The notes: a model not told the origin generated them from the sequence alone. Counted from the stretch's first letter, positions 10,860 to 22,379 are shown. The stretch: 64,000 bases of DNA from Porites lobata (GCA_942486035.1 CALNXK010000071.1:1237501-1301500); one strand, 5' to 3'. Numbers and translations: made by a program.

Positions 10860-11969
10860 ATTAATTTATTCATTAAAGTCGGATTAAACACTTTACTTTT
10901 ACCTCCCTTACTTAGTATTACTTTCGTCCCAAGTGCCTTTTACCTATATGTTTGGCATATTCTAGAGCGTACTAGTAATCTAGTAAGGCGTACATTTTTT
11001 CCCGACACATCATTGAGTAGCCAGCCTAGCCGAAGATGGGTTTGTGGAAATGGAAATATTCTACAGAACACTGACAATATCATCGGCAACAAATGGACTT
11101 GCATGGAGTTGTTAAAAGCACGTTGAAATAATTGGGCGGGGATCATTGTTGTATATTTGGAAGAACTGTAGTCGGAGTGTGAAAGAGCTATCGCAGCCTG
11201 ACGATGGGATTTCGCTCAGCGAAAAGCGAATAATAGGCCAAAGAGCCTTAGCTGCCGAAAAACGGTCCTCGATTAAAGTGACGTTGAGGAGTATCTATTG
11301 TGGTTTATAATTATTTGGACAATTTTGCTTGAAACCTGTAAAAAGGCGATTCCATTTATCAGTGCCATCAATGTAATTTCTACAGGAAATGCTACGGAAT
11401 AAACAAGTTTCTAGAATACCCAAGTACATAGGGGCAATAGGATACTTCGACTACGTTAAATTACTTAGCTAGGGAGGAGCATGTACAGCCTCGACAGTTT
11501 CCTTTCTGTCGCAACGACACAAACGAAAACCTTCAACGTGAAACATAGAGTTAGGGAAAGTAGCATCTATTTTAGTTTCGGATATTTTCAAAACATCCAG
11601 CCTACCAGATTGTAGCCAAGTTTTAATCTCATTGAATTTGAAACCACCAATACTGTTCGCGTTGATGTGTCCTAGTTTGAGATTTGATCGATGATTATTA
11701 GCCTCTGATCAAAGTCGGCCCATATTTCATTTTCAGCCTCCGTTCCACCTTCGACTTGGACTTGACCAGTATCTCCTTCGATGTCTGAATCATTGAAAAA
11801 GCTGTCGCTTAATGGGTGTACAGAACATTTAGTACAGTACTATGCCTGTACATCACGTGCACGTATTTCCTTAAAGCTCTTACCAGAACACTTCATATGA
11901 AAAGTCTTTAACGAGGAACGAGGCTGGGTTCATCACTAAATCGCGCCCCGGTCCTAGATTACTCCTGAA
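10860..11969. other. Intergenic DNA, no gene recognised
   Basis: No supported exon. The stretch near 11195-11260 (CCTGACGATGGGATTTCGC, then GCGAAAAGCG) faintly resembles the CTGANGA...GAAA ends of retroelements but is too degraded to call. Confidence 0.45.
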
Positions 11970-12029
11970 TACAGAGAAACCTCTATTAAGCGGGCACCTT
12001 CGGGACCTACCCAAGTGTCCGCCTAATAG

Positions 12030-12157
12030 TAGCCTGCGTAGCAGGCGCTTGGAAATAGTGGGTATAAGAAAAAACGGGCGCGCGAGAAGGAGACACGCCT
12101 CGCGCGCGCCCGTTCTCTCTTTCGCCCGCTATTTCCAAGCGCCTGCTAAGCAGGCTA
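12030..12157. mobile_element. TAGCCTG-family foldback MITE (128 bp) with exact 9-bp target duplication
   Basis: The element starts TAGCCTGCGTAGCAGGCGCT and ends with the mirror image AGCGCCTGCTAAGCAGGCTA. The arms continue inward through CTTGGAAATAG and an ACGGGCGCGCG/CGCGCGCCCGT core. GCCTAATAG flanks it exactly (12021-12029 and 12158-12166), which fits a Mutator-type 9-bp duplication. It interrupts the subterminal repeats of the larger TA-flanked element, so it inserted later. Confidence 0.92.
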
Positions 12158-12419
12158 GCCTAATAGAGGGTGTCCGCTTAATAGAGGTTTTTAACATTGC
12201 GCAATGTTTGTTAACGATTAACATTCAACGGTTACTCTGTACTGTGATAAAGTTCCTTGTTGTTAAGGAAGCAGTGCTGTACTTTTTGCAAGACGCGGAT
12301 GACAGTCACACGGCCGAATATCGGTCTAATTTACATTTTTTGACAGCTAAATATGTTATTTCTGACGAATGAGCCCGCGAAGAAGGCAGAAATAAATATT
12401 TTGACGGCACGAGATACAA

Positions 12420-13690
12420 CAGGGCCTGGGTACTAGGCCGGGTGCACCATGGGTAGCCATATCGGGGGTATATAAGGCTGCGTATATCACGTGTTCGTCA
12501 TCTAGGCTTACGAACCAACCTCTCCTTGGTTTTTCTAAAATTTTTGTTTATTTATTTTTAGGAGCAACATATTCTCGATTACATTGTAAAGTCCCGTAGG
12601 AAGGGCTTTGAGCTTGAGCCTTGGTTCCTACCCAGATTTCCTGCCCGCATTTTTTTTTTTCGGGGTTTTTTGGGCAGGTTTTTTTCTGGCCTCCGTCTGA
12701 CCTCATTTACTTCAGTTTGTAAGCGGTAGCTCAGCTCTGCTAGTTTTCAGCCTTTTTCCCGTTTCTTATTTTATGTACTTGTACACTAGTTATCTCAGTT
12801 TTGCACCTGCTCCTTTACTTGATATATTTAGTTTCCATGTATGCTTAGGTCGGCTGTCCCGGAACCGCTCTTTAGGAGGCGACGTAGGTCTCGTTTGACG
12901 CAGTTAGGTTGCAGGCAATTAATGTTACAGACCTCTAGCCAGGGTCGTTATTCATTGTTTACCCTCAATGTCCCGCCCTAGCCTTTTATGGCAGCCTTAC
13001 TGGTTATTGGGCTACGTGCCTTGTTGGGTACATTAGTGGAGATAATTCCCAGTTTTCCTGGCACTCAGCCTCTGTGCTCCTGAAGTGTTCCCGGTCCCAG
13101 TTATACGTTGATCACAGTTTTATTAAATTTCCCCAGCCTAACTGGCAGCCTAACTGGCACTAAGCCTGCGTGCTTATTTGGGGGATTCAGGTCGAGATCG
13201 ACCAGTTGTAGCAGTTTTTTCTTTTTGCTTAGCCTCTGTGCTCCTACCGTGTTCCTCGTGCCAGTTATGCGTTGTCTGAGTTTTATTAATTAGTTTCCCC
13301 AGCCTAACTGGCACTAAGCCTGTGTGCTTATTTGGGGGATTCAGGTCGAGATCGACCAGTTGTAGCAGTTTTTCTTTTTGCTTAGCCTCTGTGCTACTAC
13401 CGTGTTCCTCGTGCCAGTTATGCGTTGTCTGAGTTTTATTAATTAGTTTCCCCAGAATAACTGGCAGCCTAACTGGCACTAAGCCTGCCTGCTTAAATGG
13501 GAGATTCAGTTCAAGAGCGACCATTTGTCGCACGAGTTTTATCTTTTTGTGAAAGCTAGTTTACAAGTGTTGTACATTAGGTATTCACCAGTATTCATCT
13601 ATTATTGTATTTACATAAATACTTTGTAGCGTTGGTTCTCGCCAAGCCGTCCCAAAATAAACTTATTTGCCATTACGTTTTGTCTGTTGA
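12420..13690 (+). mobile_element. LTR-like stretch with TATA box and poly-A signal (tentative)
   Basis: A TATATAAG box near 12470 is followed by a start-site-like region, a long T-rich leader, and an AATAAA at about 13655 with a GT/T-rich tail. This is the promoter-to-polyA layout of an LTR of about 1.2 kb, but I could not define TG...CA ends or a target duplication. It may equally be unrelated filler in the TA-flanked element. Confidence 0.3.
13128..13545. repeat. Three-copy tandem repeat, ~153-166 bp unit
   Basis: Units begin near 13128, 13294 and 13447 with TTTCCCCAG followed by AACTGGC. They share ACTAAGCCTG, GATTCAGGTCGAGATCGACC and CTCGTGCCAGTTATGCG. Copies 1 and 3 carry an extra 12-bp AGCCTAACTGGC duplication, which explains the unequal period. 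The 119-residue minus-strand open frame here is a by-product of the repeat. Confidence 0.85.
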
Positions 13691-14004
13691 TGTTGTGTAG
13701 TGGAGTCAAAATGTATTAATTTATCTTAAATAATCGATTACAGTACGTATTTCAAGGACATAATCCAATACTGCTATTGTCAATTTAGTCCGGTATCCGC
13801 TTAATAGAGGTTTTTAACGATAGAAATAAGCCAAATACAATTTATTTTAGCGTCCGCGTCCGCTTAATAGAGGTGTCCGCTGAATAGGGGTTCGTTATAA
13901 TGGGAAATAAAAGACGTTAATTTCGGGTCTCCGGCTTGGTGTCCGCTTTAATAATAGAGTGTGTCCGCTTAATTGGGGGTCCGCTTAATAGAGGTTTCAC
14001 TGTA

Positions 14005-14620
14005 CGTATTTACCATCCTTCTGATTGGGCAGAAAAACACAAAAGTTTTCTGGCACCAATCAGAAGTCAGAACGGCGGCGACCGTTTGGAACTGGTCTGG
14101 TAAGACATTGTCCCCAGGGGCTCTTCTCGCCGTTCTTTACTTTTCTTCATGCCATATTTTTCCGCCCGTTTAGACTTTCCCTCGTCCCCACTATCTGCCC
14201 CTGGGTCTCCGAGGATGTATATTTACTTCTCTCTCAATGGATTCCAGTTCTCGCTCCCACTTATTCCCTTCCGCTCTGGGTCCGAATACCCACTTCCAGG
14301 CAAGCATTGTTCTCAATTTTTCTTGGGACGGCTGTAATACTCAGGAGAATTGAAAAACAAAGGTTATGCAAAATTTTGGGGTAGCAAATAAGGTGCATTA
14401 TGGGAAATGTGGAAGTGGCGCATACTTGTTCACACTGCACCAGCGTGTGGCACACTTTCGAGATCAGAGTGGCGCAGCGTTCTCTTCGTTACAGAACTGA
14501 ATTGCGCCAAAATCACTGCTCTTATGTATGAACAAAAGCCCTGTCCGGTGTGGTTAACTGTCCGGTACAGTGTGAACAAAGGGTAAAAAAAGATTGCAAA
14601 ACTGAAAAACCTTATTTGTA
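14005..14620. other. Intergenic DNA, no gene recognised
   Basis: Overlapping open frames on both strands (14025-14384 among them) show no domain and no splice context, and I do not believe they are genes. Confidence 0.5.
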
Positions 14621-15460
14621 ATGCATCAGTCAATCCTACCTGCGCCCAGCCACAACCCCCCCGGGGGCTGACCCCAAGGTATTGGCATTTTTTTGGCCTT
14701 GGATGGCAAATTCCCGGGGGTGGGGACTCTCGAGTCTCGAGCTGTCAAGTCCCCCGGTGCGGGGACGAAAAAAGAGGGCAAATGCCCCGTCCTTCGTCAA
14801 CACTGCAACATTTTTCATTGATCGCACAGTCAAATAGTGCCATTTTAAGCATTTTAAAGTGCGATTTTTTTGTTTTAATTTACGTCTTCCTTTGTAATAG
14901 CGCTAGGATTCTAATTAAGACTTAACGCCGCGACGACATGCACCAGTTTATGGTCTTAGTATTGATATAAAATTATTGACATTACAATTAATAGAGCACT
15001 GTAAAGTTATATGTTATGAATAGTTTTATAAATATGAAAGAATGTTCTTCAAATAATATCAACATAAATTTGATTCAATAACCAAAAAACGTTGATTCAC
15101 ATCGATAGCTCCAATTTCGCTATGTAATTCTGGCTTGATAAGTAATGGAGAAATGTGTAAATACATGTAAAATCGAGAACATGCCTTTATAACCCTCTAC
15201 AATTTATTCCTGTCCTTGACAGATGAGCCAATCTGCTTTTTTTCCAGTAAAACCTTCTGTGTAGTTATATTCTGATAGGAAACTGCGTGCGTGTCAAAAG
15301 CTCGGGAATGGCCCAGGGGTTGGCAAATGCCCGGTCCCAGGGCAGTGCAAAATTTGCAAATGCCCCACCCCTGAGAATGACAAGGCGGGCAAATGCCCCT
15401 CAGTAGCCCGAAGGGAAGGAGGGGGGGGGGGCTGGGCGCAGGTGGAATTTACTGATGCAT
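14621..15460. mobile_element. Inverted-repeat element with CCTGCGCCCAGCC ends and G-rich subterminal DNA
   Basis: ATGCATCAGT, then ACCTGCGCCCAGCC, from 14621 is mirrored by GGCTGGGCGCAGGT then ACTGATGCAT ending at 15460. Next to each end are G/C-rich blocks: runs of C and G near 14657-14770, and a 13-G run just before 15431. AAATGCCC is repeated several times. The middle is AT-rich and non-coding. Confidence 0.8.
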
Positions 15461-16232
15461 AAGTCGCATGAAGCCAACGGCATAAATCGTTAATATTCCT
15501 CCATAACTACCCAGACCGCGCCTCATGTCCTACACTAGGGAGTTTTAAGGGGCTATGTCACCCCACACGCATGCGCGAGCCAATGAAAACAAACTTGAAG
15601 AAGTCGGCCCGACTTTTTCAAGTTCTGTCGGAGATTTTGGAAGGCTGTTTTTATCTGTCTAAAGTGGACTTTTTGCACTTTAGAGCCGTAATTGGGCAAA
15701 TCTTCTCTATAAGAGTTAAGACAAATTTGGTAGTTCAGTGAGGGCATATAAAATAGAAAAGGCGCTCTTTCGGTTTCTTTCGGCCGCTCAAAAACGTGGC
15801 TGCTTAAACTCCATACTCGGGCCAGGGACGCGGAAAGGTGCCTAACTTATGGCTATTTTTCACAATATACATTACTTTGCGTCTCAGTGGCGCAATCAGC
15901 TAATCCCTCAGTTTGGGTCTCATCTGATCTGCCGGGTCACACGTAAGCCGGTTCAAACCCTGGGCAAGCCAGAAATAATAATTACTTTTCTTTATTTCTT
16001 CCAGAAGTAATAATTATTTCTTCCTCGTAATTATTTCTTTCCCCTGAAAGAATAAATTAAAGAACTACCACCTGTTTTTACGGTTTTGACGTAACCGGGG
16101 ATCGTGACATGGCTCCTTTGAGGTGAACTACAGCATTACGGGCTACGTTGTGCAAAAAAAAAAAAAAAATACTTAAAACAGGAAAAGCAGCGGGTTTTGT
16201 AAAAACAGCTGGGATGACTTAGTCCATTTCAG
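15461..16232. other. Intergenic DNA with a tRNA-like repeat
   Basis: Apart from the tRNA-like sequence at about 15893-15985 and a poly-A run near 16155, I see no gene. Confidence 0.5.
15893..15985 (+). repeat. tRNA-related SINE-like sequence
   Basis: An A-box-like TGGCGCAATCAGCTAA is followed about 55 bp later by a good B box (GGTTCAAACCC), then an AATAATAATTAC tail. The acceptor and anticodon stems do not pair as a functional tRNA would, so I read it as a tRNA-derived SINE or decayed pseudogene. Confidence 0.5.
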
Positions 16233-16241
16233 TGGTCTCTG

Positions 16242-16336
16242 TAGCCTGCGAACAGCAGACGCATTTCCGGTCGTCGCTTCTCTCCCTCGGAGGGAGAGAA
16301 GCGACGACCGGAAATGCGTCTGCTGTTCGCAGGCTA
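16242..16336. mobile_element. Perfect 95-bp palindrome, TAGCCTG family, exact 9-bp target duplication
   Basis: The 47-base left arm from TAGCCTGCGAACAGCAGACG to CTCTCCCTC is followed by one central G and the exact reverse complement of the arm, ending CGCAGGCTA. TGGTCTCTG flanks it exactly (16233-16241 and 16337-16345). The ends and the 9-bp duplication match the element at 12030-12157. I found no mismatch between the arms, so the insertion is probably recent. Confidence 0.95.
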
Positions 16337-16875
16337 TGGTCTCTGTAGCGAAATATAAGACTGATTTTTCAATGCCCTGAAGTCTTGTACCGAGATTCCA
16401 CGGCTTCTTTGGTCAGCGGTTCTCGTGAAAATTTGGGAATTGAGAGAGGTGAGCACTCCTCTCCCACCAACGCACTCGTATTCCAGAGGCTCCTATCTAA
16501 GCAACAAGGAAGCACACTCTACCAAATTAAACTCCACCATTTAAACTAATGCCAGTAGCTTACGCATGCGCATAGCCCTATTACTCGCCCAATGGTAGCT
16601 AGGGCTTTCCACAAGTTAAAAAAATATATATATTCCCGACTGTAAAATCAGCCTTGCTTCTTTTGTTTTATATTTTCATTTATTGCTGATTGGATCCTTT
16701 AATTTAATAGGATCCGGTCCTTCTCTTTTGTAAGCTGGTCCTTTCTTCAAAAATTGAATTTCCACAAGTTGCTCGAAATTTCCTAAAAAGTTTCCCGTAA
16801 CTTCTCAAAAAGTTGCTCAAAAAATAAAAATGAGGCCTTTGATGTGGCCTACAAGAAAATTTCTCTAATACGTCA

Positions 16876-17022
16876 GGCCCTGGTTGTTCAAACGTTGGAT
16901 AACGCTATCCACCGGATAAATCTCTATCCAGTGGATAGCGTAATTGATTTCCATAATACCTATCCACTGGATAGTGATTTATCCGGTGGATAGCGCCATC
17001 CAATGTTTGAACAACTGGGCCC
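16876..17022. mobile_element. Foldback MITE of ~147 bp (TTGTTCAAAC...GTTTGAACAA)
   Basis: GGTTGTTCAAACGTTGGATA and CGCTATCCACCGGATAAAT on the left are mirrored on the right. A second inner pair, TATCCAGTGGATAGCG and CTATCCACTGGATAGTG, nearly fills the loop. No coding sequence. Confidence 0.85.
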
Positions 17023-17029
17023 AGGTGAT

Positions 17030-19288
17030 TGGGAAGACGAGAGAAGCTATCGTATAGCGACATTACAGAATGCCTCACTATAATCTCTTTTTATGTGTTC
17101 AAGTTAGGTGTGAAAGCTTTAGATGTGGTATACTGTTTACAAAAATAGTAATTAGACCTTCCTTGGACAGTTATCAAGTCATTCAAAGCTTATAAACAGA
17201 CCAAGTGATATCACCGCCAGAAGAACAGGTGCCTTAAAATTCAGCCAATCAGAAAGGGTCATTTTGAAACATGCCACATATTTTAACAACGTTAATGTAT
17301 AAGCCGCTGGCAAAAAATTCTAGTATTTCCTTGTCTGGAAACGTTACATTCTTTGAGTTGAAATTCAGCTTTCCCAATTGCAATCAATACCAAAACACCG
17401 ATTTGGGAGAATTTCGTCGCAGCTGGGGTACTAGTTTTCAAGTGGCATTTTCCCTTGTTAGAGAACGTGTTACGTTAATCTATATTCAACAGCTCCAAAA
17501 TGCAGAAGCAAATTCTTGTTACGAAAGAATACATCGTAAACTACCCGGAGGAAACAATACAGACGGCTCTTGCAAAGGCGAAAAAGGGGACCTTGGAGCC
17601 CACCGACCTGATAACCAAGGTAGTGATCGTTGAAGGGGGTCCGAGTGCAAAGCAAACCCTAACAGCAAGTGAACTGGCTGAAATATTGGACATGCAGGTT
17701 GGCCACCAAACAAACAGGACAAAAACAGCACAGCTGCATTGAAAGGAGGAAGACCCAGTACCGTCATTTGTGAAGCATGTGGCTAAATCCCATGATTTTC
17801 GATAGAGACCTCTCTCCTTTTACCTTCCGTTTTTGCACTCTGGCATTTTAGTTTGTCAAGCATTCCGATCGTCAGTTGAATTGGAAAAAAAAAACAAGTG
17901 AAGAGCTGTCGTATTGGTTGGGACGGTAACCGCTCAAGCTGACCAAAAAAACTCCTTCCGAAGAACTTCAAAGTTCAGTAAAATGACTGGCAAAGACTGC
18001 GGATGCCTCTATATAGCTTTTAATCTATTGATTTTTTGTATCAAGAAAATAAGCCTTTTGTAGCTTTAAGCACAGTAAACCGAGACATTACTTAACTATG
18101 GCTAGCACCAAATCATTGCCAAAGACGTTGCCCATCCCTAGGCAACCTCGTTCCCAGGGCTTTTTCACTGTTTTTCACTGATGAGCTGGAAGCTTTCGAT
18201 CATAATATGAACAAGCATATTCTCCACACTCCTCCATGCACGGGCGGATATCGGAGGGAGGGAAACTTTGAATACCTGTGCACTCCACTTGTTGTTCTTC
18301 TTCCTCGTCTTCCCCCCCCCCCAAAAAAAAACAAACAAAATAGAATCCTTAGGTCCTCCCCTGTCATTTCGTAAGGTTGCGTGTAAACTCAAGTCATTTT
18401 ATGTTTTTACTTTTTCATTTGCTCTTTTTTTTCATTGCATGATTTCCCATTTCCTTACCTTCACAACCCGGAAAATAAGATGCCAATCACCAACATGGGT
18501 TGGAGAAGAACTAAAAGAAAATAAAAACCTGTTGAACACTGATGGAGTCTCTTTTAGTCAAGGGGTTAAAATGAAATTTAAAACGCATTTCAAAGGATTC
18601 CCTTTTTCTACGGAAGGCGCGAGACGGGAGAGGCGCTGCCCACGCACGTTTCGTTCCTCGCGTGGTTAATCCCTTCAATTCTGTAAACACTTGGAAACAT
18701 CATAGGCATCATAATGATTATTATACCGTATCACTGGAAGGTATCACTTGAAGGAAGTATTGTTTTAACACCCATTTCCTCGCACACGGCGTCCGTTAAC
18801 TCCCCTAACCTGCAAACCCTACCGCCTTGATGAAAACAGAAGGCAGACCATGAAGTTTACCCGCTTACCATTCAGGTTTTATACATGTGTATGATACATC
18901 GCTGCATCAAGTAAACTTGATAATGTCACGCATTGTTAATTTTCAAAAAGACAAAAAATGATTATAACTATCAAAAACGAATACAAAGAAACAAAGGGCT
19001 CCGACTGTTCCGTAAAATTCATTCCTTTGTTTTTCAACGCCTACTGCCTAAGCCCTCTAAGCACTGTGGGATAAATGAATTAATTTAAGCCGGTAGGGAA
19101 GCGATGAAAACGGATACTCGGTGTCGAAATGATATTCTTTACAAGTTTACTTTTCGGCGAAACACAGGCTGAACGATATTAGGAGGTCACTTGTGTCGCA
19201 GATATTTGCTCCGGGGTCTTATATTACAAAAATGAGCGGGAAAAAGAATCAAAGTCCTCTTCGCTAACAGCGTCTCTACTCAACTAGA
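17030..19288. other. Intergenic region upstream of USH1G, including an orphan open frame
   Basis: A possible coding frame lies at 17500-17742. The remainder contains no recognised repeat or exon. The USH1G promoter must lie at its right end, but I could not identify a TATA or initiator element. Confidence 0.45.
17500..17742 (+). CDS. Orphan open frame, 80 aa, unknown function
   Basis: Starting MQKQILVTKEYIVNYPEE and ending in TGA at 17740-17742, this frame has a protein-like composition. One part, ITKVVIVEGGPSAKQTLTA, suggests a beta strand followed by a turn and helix. I do not recognise the family. No plausible splice partner was found on either side. It may be an exon of a fast-evolving gene, a transposon remnant or chance. 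The overlapping frames at 17271-17633 and on the minus strand are less protein-like. Confidence 0.2.
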   Translation: MQKQILVTKEYIVNYPEETIQTALAKAKKGTLEPTDLITKVVIVEGGPSAKQTLTASELAEILDMQVGHQTNRTKTAQLH

Positions 19289-22200
19289 ATGGGTGATTTA
19301 TATCATAAAGCAGCCCGCGATAGCGTTCTTGAACTTTTAAAAACAGCTACAAAACGAGATGCAAATCGAAGGGATGAGGATGGAATGTCTCCCGTACACT
19401 ATGCCGCAAGTTGTGGAAATGTTGAGGCTCTGAGACTGCTAGTCGGAAAGGGGTAAGCTAAGTTTTATGTAGATTATCTGAAATGAAGAAGAACTAAACC
19501 GCAAACGAATAAATTTTAAAGCTAAAAGCGAAAATTTGTCGTGTTGAATGAGCTTTTATAGCTGGCCTGAAAGAACGATCATCTTTAACGTAAAGTAGGC
19601 TTAACTATTTTTTGTTTTGCAATACAGGATTAAGGGTAAATTAAAGCTCAAACTTGGCATCTGCCTACAAAAAACTGCACGGTGCGTTTTTAGTTTGCTC
19701 TTCGTGTATTCAGCTTTATAAAGCTTACTTGCCAAGCTCATTCTATGTACGTGTAAATTAAACTTAAGATATATTTGATTATCCGTTTCTTACTGTCGCG
19801 GTTAAATTTTGTAAATAGGCTACGTAATTGCCTTTCCCATTCTAAAAGCATTAAATAAAGGACTCGGCGATTTTGACTGTGAAACAATTTTAAAAAATGT
19901 GACAAATGTAAGTGCTTATTTGAAATAAATCCTGGAACAAGTCCTGATTTTTTTTTCAGGCTTCTAAATTGCGTTCACAACTGCGAGGATCATTCTTCAT
20001 CTAATTTTCTCAAGGTTGACAGTGCAATTTAACGTATTATGTACTTAAGATTACTTTTCGACATAGGAAGTGTGAAGTAAGGCAGTAAACATTCGTTTGC
20101 AAAACAAAAAAATAAAATAAAATAAACAGGTTCGGTGAGTTAATTCGAGCCTCAATCAACGGAATTATTTTCAACTCCAATATTTACAACTTTCCATTCT
20201 TGTTTTGAAGAATTTTTAAAAACTGGCTTTGCGGAAATAGGTTAACTTAACTGAAGAAATCAAAGGGGCGTGAAAACGCATACCAAATTTCACCTAATTT
20301 ATAAAATATCAGGAAGTCTTAACAGACCTGGAAGCTAAAACTATATATATGGATTTTGCAATGATTTTTTACGAAAGCATAGATAACATTGTTAAAACTT
20401 CATTCATACTTGGAGATCGAATAAAATACCTTTGAACTTAACAGGACCTTTAAAACCCGCATTGACGTTAGCTCATGCTAAGAAACCCTAGGCCATTAAA
20501 TGCCATCATTGTTATCCATAAAGTTATCTATAGGCTTAAATGATAGAATTTGCTATTTGAATTGTTGGCGATCCCAAGGTACTTATTAATAATTTACCAG
20601 TTAGAAAAAACTCTTTGGGTTTCAAGAATTTGCATAATGGCTCCTCTGTTTGATAGACTAACCTCCGACAATAAATTCCATATGCCAATTTATTGAAGAG
20701 ATGTTAAGAGGAGTTTATCTCTGGGGGATTACACATACCCCACACATTATTGACAGTGTGTCCCAGAATACCCTGTCAGTCATACTCCAGACAACCTTTT
20801 TTCAGGTCAAGTAAAACAGAGCTGTGCTCTAGCAGCAGCTGGCAGTCCCTGGAGAGTTCCTTTGCATTTGGATCACATGGAAATTGTTCGCCTCCACATT
20901 AATTGACGTAATATACTGGAACCCCTGGATTTCAAAGCTTTGGAGCTTTCCTCCCTCTCTACAATAGAAAAATCACACTGCCTTGAATACAAACTGTGTA
21001 TTTAAGATGGACTCCCCATCAAAATGTTTGATCCACTCCTGATACCTGTTAGAATGGCATGGTGGAATTCAGGGGAACAGAGTATTCAAAATTATCAATT
21101 AAAATATCCAAGTTTTCAGTTATTTTCAGGGACTGATATTTCTTGACTGAAGTATTTTTGTGTTGATTACAGGGGCGATCCCAACAGACCTAGCCATGAC
21201 GGTGCCACTGCAGTTCACATAGCTGCCAGTTGTGGACAACTCAACTGTCTTAGCTTCCTTACAAACTTCGGTGCAAATATCTGGGCTCTTGACAACGAAG
21301 GGCGTACCCCACTCGAGGAGGCTGCTCTCCATGGACACATGGAATGTGTGCGTCACTTGGATGGTCTAATTGCTATTCACATGATGCGCAATAGCAAAGA
21401 GGTAGAGAAACAAAGAAGACATGCCAAAAAGGACATGATGAAAAGGGTAAAGAAACAAGACAAGATTTTCCAGTCCAGGGAAAATGCATATGAAAAAAAG
21501 ATTGCAAAGGAAACAAGAGCACGAAGCAAGTCAGAGATTAATGGTAGGAAAGGAACTTGGACTGGAAATGGTACCACAAAATCCCAATATCATACTGAGA
21601 AGGCATTCTCGGAATTAATTGGCAGTACATCAGAACTGGACTTGTCTGATGGGAAGAGTGTCAAATCTTACTCATCTGGGACGTTTCAGTCTGGAACTAA
21701 AAGCTTAAGAATGATAGGTGCATTGCGGTCAAAATTCAGCTCTTTGCGAAGCTCTGACAAAGAGCCAAGAATACTTCGTCAAAGGTCATTAGATGATTCT
21801 GGCCTGTTTGAGGATATGTCATCAAGGTCTCCATCACTCTTAGATCAGCTGGAACTTAAGGCAGCTGAGAACCAGCAGGAGAATTTGGTATTAGATTCCA
21901 CTGATCCTTATGAGGTTGACGAATCAGATCTTGCCTTTGGTCATGTTGTGAAAAAATTTGATGATAAAGGCAATGTTACCACTCATGTTCATTATGTGCC
22001 AAAGAATTCTGTCAAGTTGAGGAATGGAAGCGTTGCAAGCCGCACTAGCAACAGCAGTAGTCACTTGAGCTCATCATTAAATGACATCCGAAGCTTAAAA
22101 TCTATTGAACTTGAAGACACGTATTCGCAGTCAGACATGGGTGCTGAATCCACAGACTCTAAATCACTGGTCACCTTTATGGCTGCCCTCAATCTAGATC

Positions 22201-22379
22201 AGTTCTCAACCTTGCTGATCAATGAAAGCATTGATCTGAATACTTTGACATTATGTTCTGATGATGATTTAAAAGACATAGGGCTCCCTCTTGGCCCAAG
22301 AAGAAAAATACTTGATGCTGTCAAGAAAAGGAATGAGGCTTTGAATCACCCTGGACCAATGATTGACTCCAAGATATAA
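19289..22379 (+). CDS. USH1G: USH1G / SANS scaffold protein (ankyrin repeats, SAM domain, PDZ ligand)
   Basis: There are two exons: 19289-19452 and 21173-22379, joined GT..AG with a codon split after two bases, giving 456 aa (human about 461). The start MGDLYHKAARDSVLELLK aligns with human MNDQYHRAARDGYLELLK. Three ankyrin repeats span about residues 31-126 (DEDGMSPVHYAA, HDGATAVHIAASCG, NEGRTPLEEAALHGHMECV). A basic, glutamine/lysine-rich helix follows, then a long low-complexity serine-rich middle. A SAM domain (about 385-441) ends PLGPRRKILDAVKKR. The last residues, DSKI, form a class I PDZ ligand (S-x-I), where human has DTEL. In vertebrates SANS scaffolds harmonin and myosin VIIa at hair-bundle tips; that role in this animal is inference. 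The intron falls inside the second ankyrin repeat. Confidence 0.95.

Larger units (their letters stand above)
11972..14002. mobile_element. TA-flanked inverted-repeat element (~2.0 kb), mariner-like ends
   Basis: CAGAGAAACCTCTATTAAGC at 11972 is mirrored by CCGCTTAATAGAGGTTTCACTG ending at 14002. TA flanks both ends (11970-11971 and 14003-14004). Subterminal GTGTCCGCTTAATAGAGG-type motifs repeat several times near both ends (12165-12190, 13790-13990). The interior is not a transposase; it holds a nested 128-bp foldback element, an LTR-like stretch and a three-copy tandem repeat. Elements with similar ends lie at 31471-31638 and 55663-56163. Confidence 0.75.

Noticed and set aside
11195..11260. 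Second hammerhead-like motif (CTGACGA...GAAA)
   Set aside because: Stem II pairs poorly and two extra bases precede GAAA; no GTC follows at the right place.
14025..14384. 119-residue plus-strand frame
   Set aside because: No domain, overlapping frames on both strands and no splice context; likely chance.
4633..16345. CRISPR-like spaced repeats
   Set aside because: The repeats are transposon ends and simple tandem arrays, and the genes are clearly eukaryotic.
18268..18669. 133-residue plus-strand frame
   Set aside because: Starts in a pyrimidine/poly-A run with low-complexity hydrophobic sequence; no recognisable domain.
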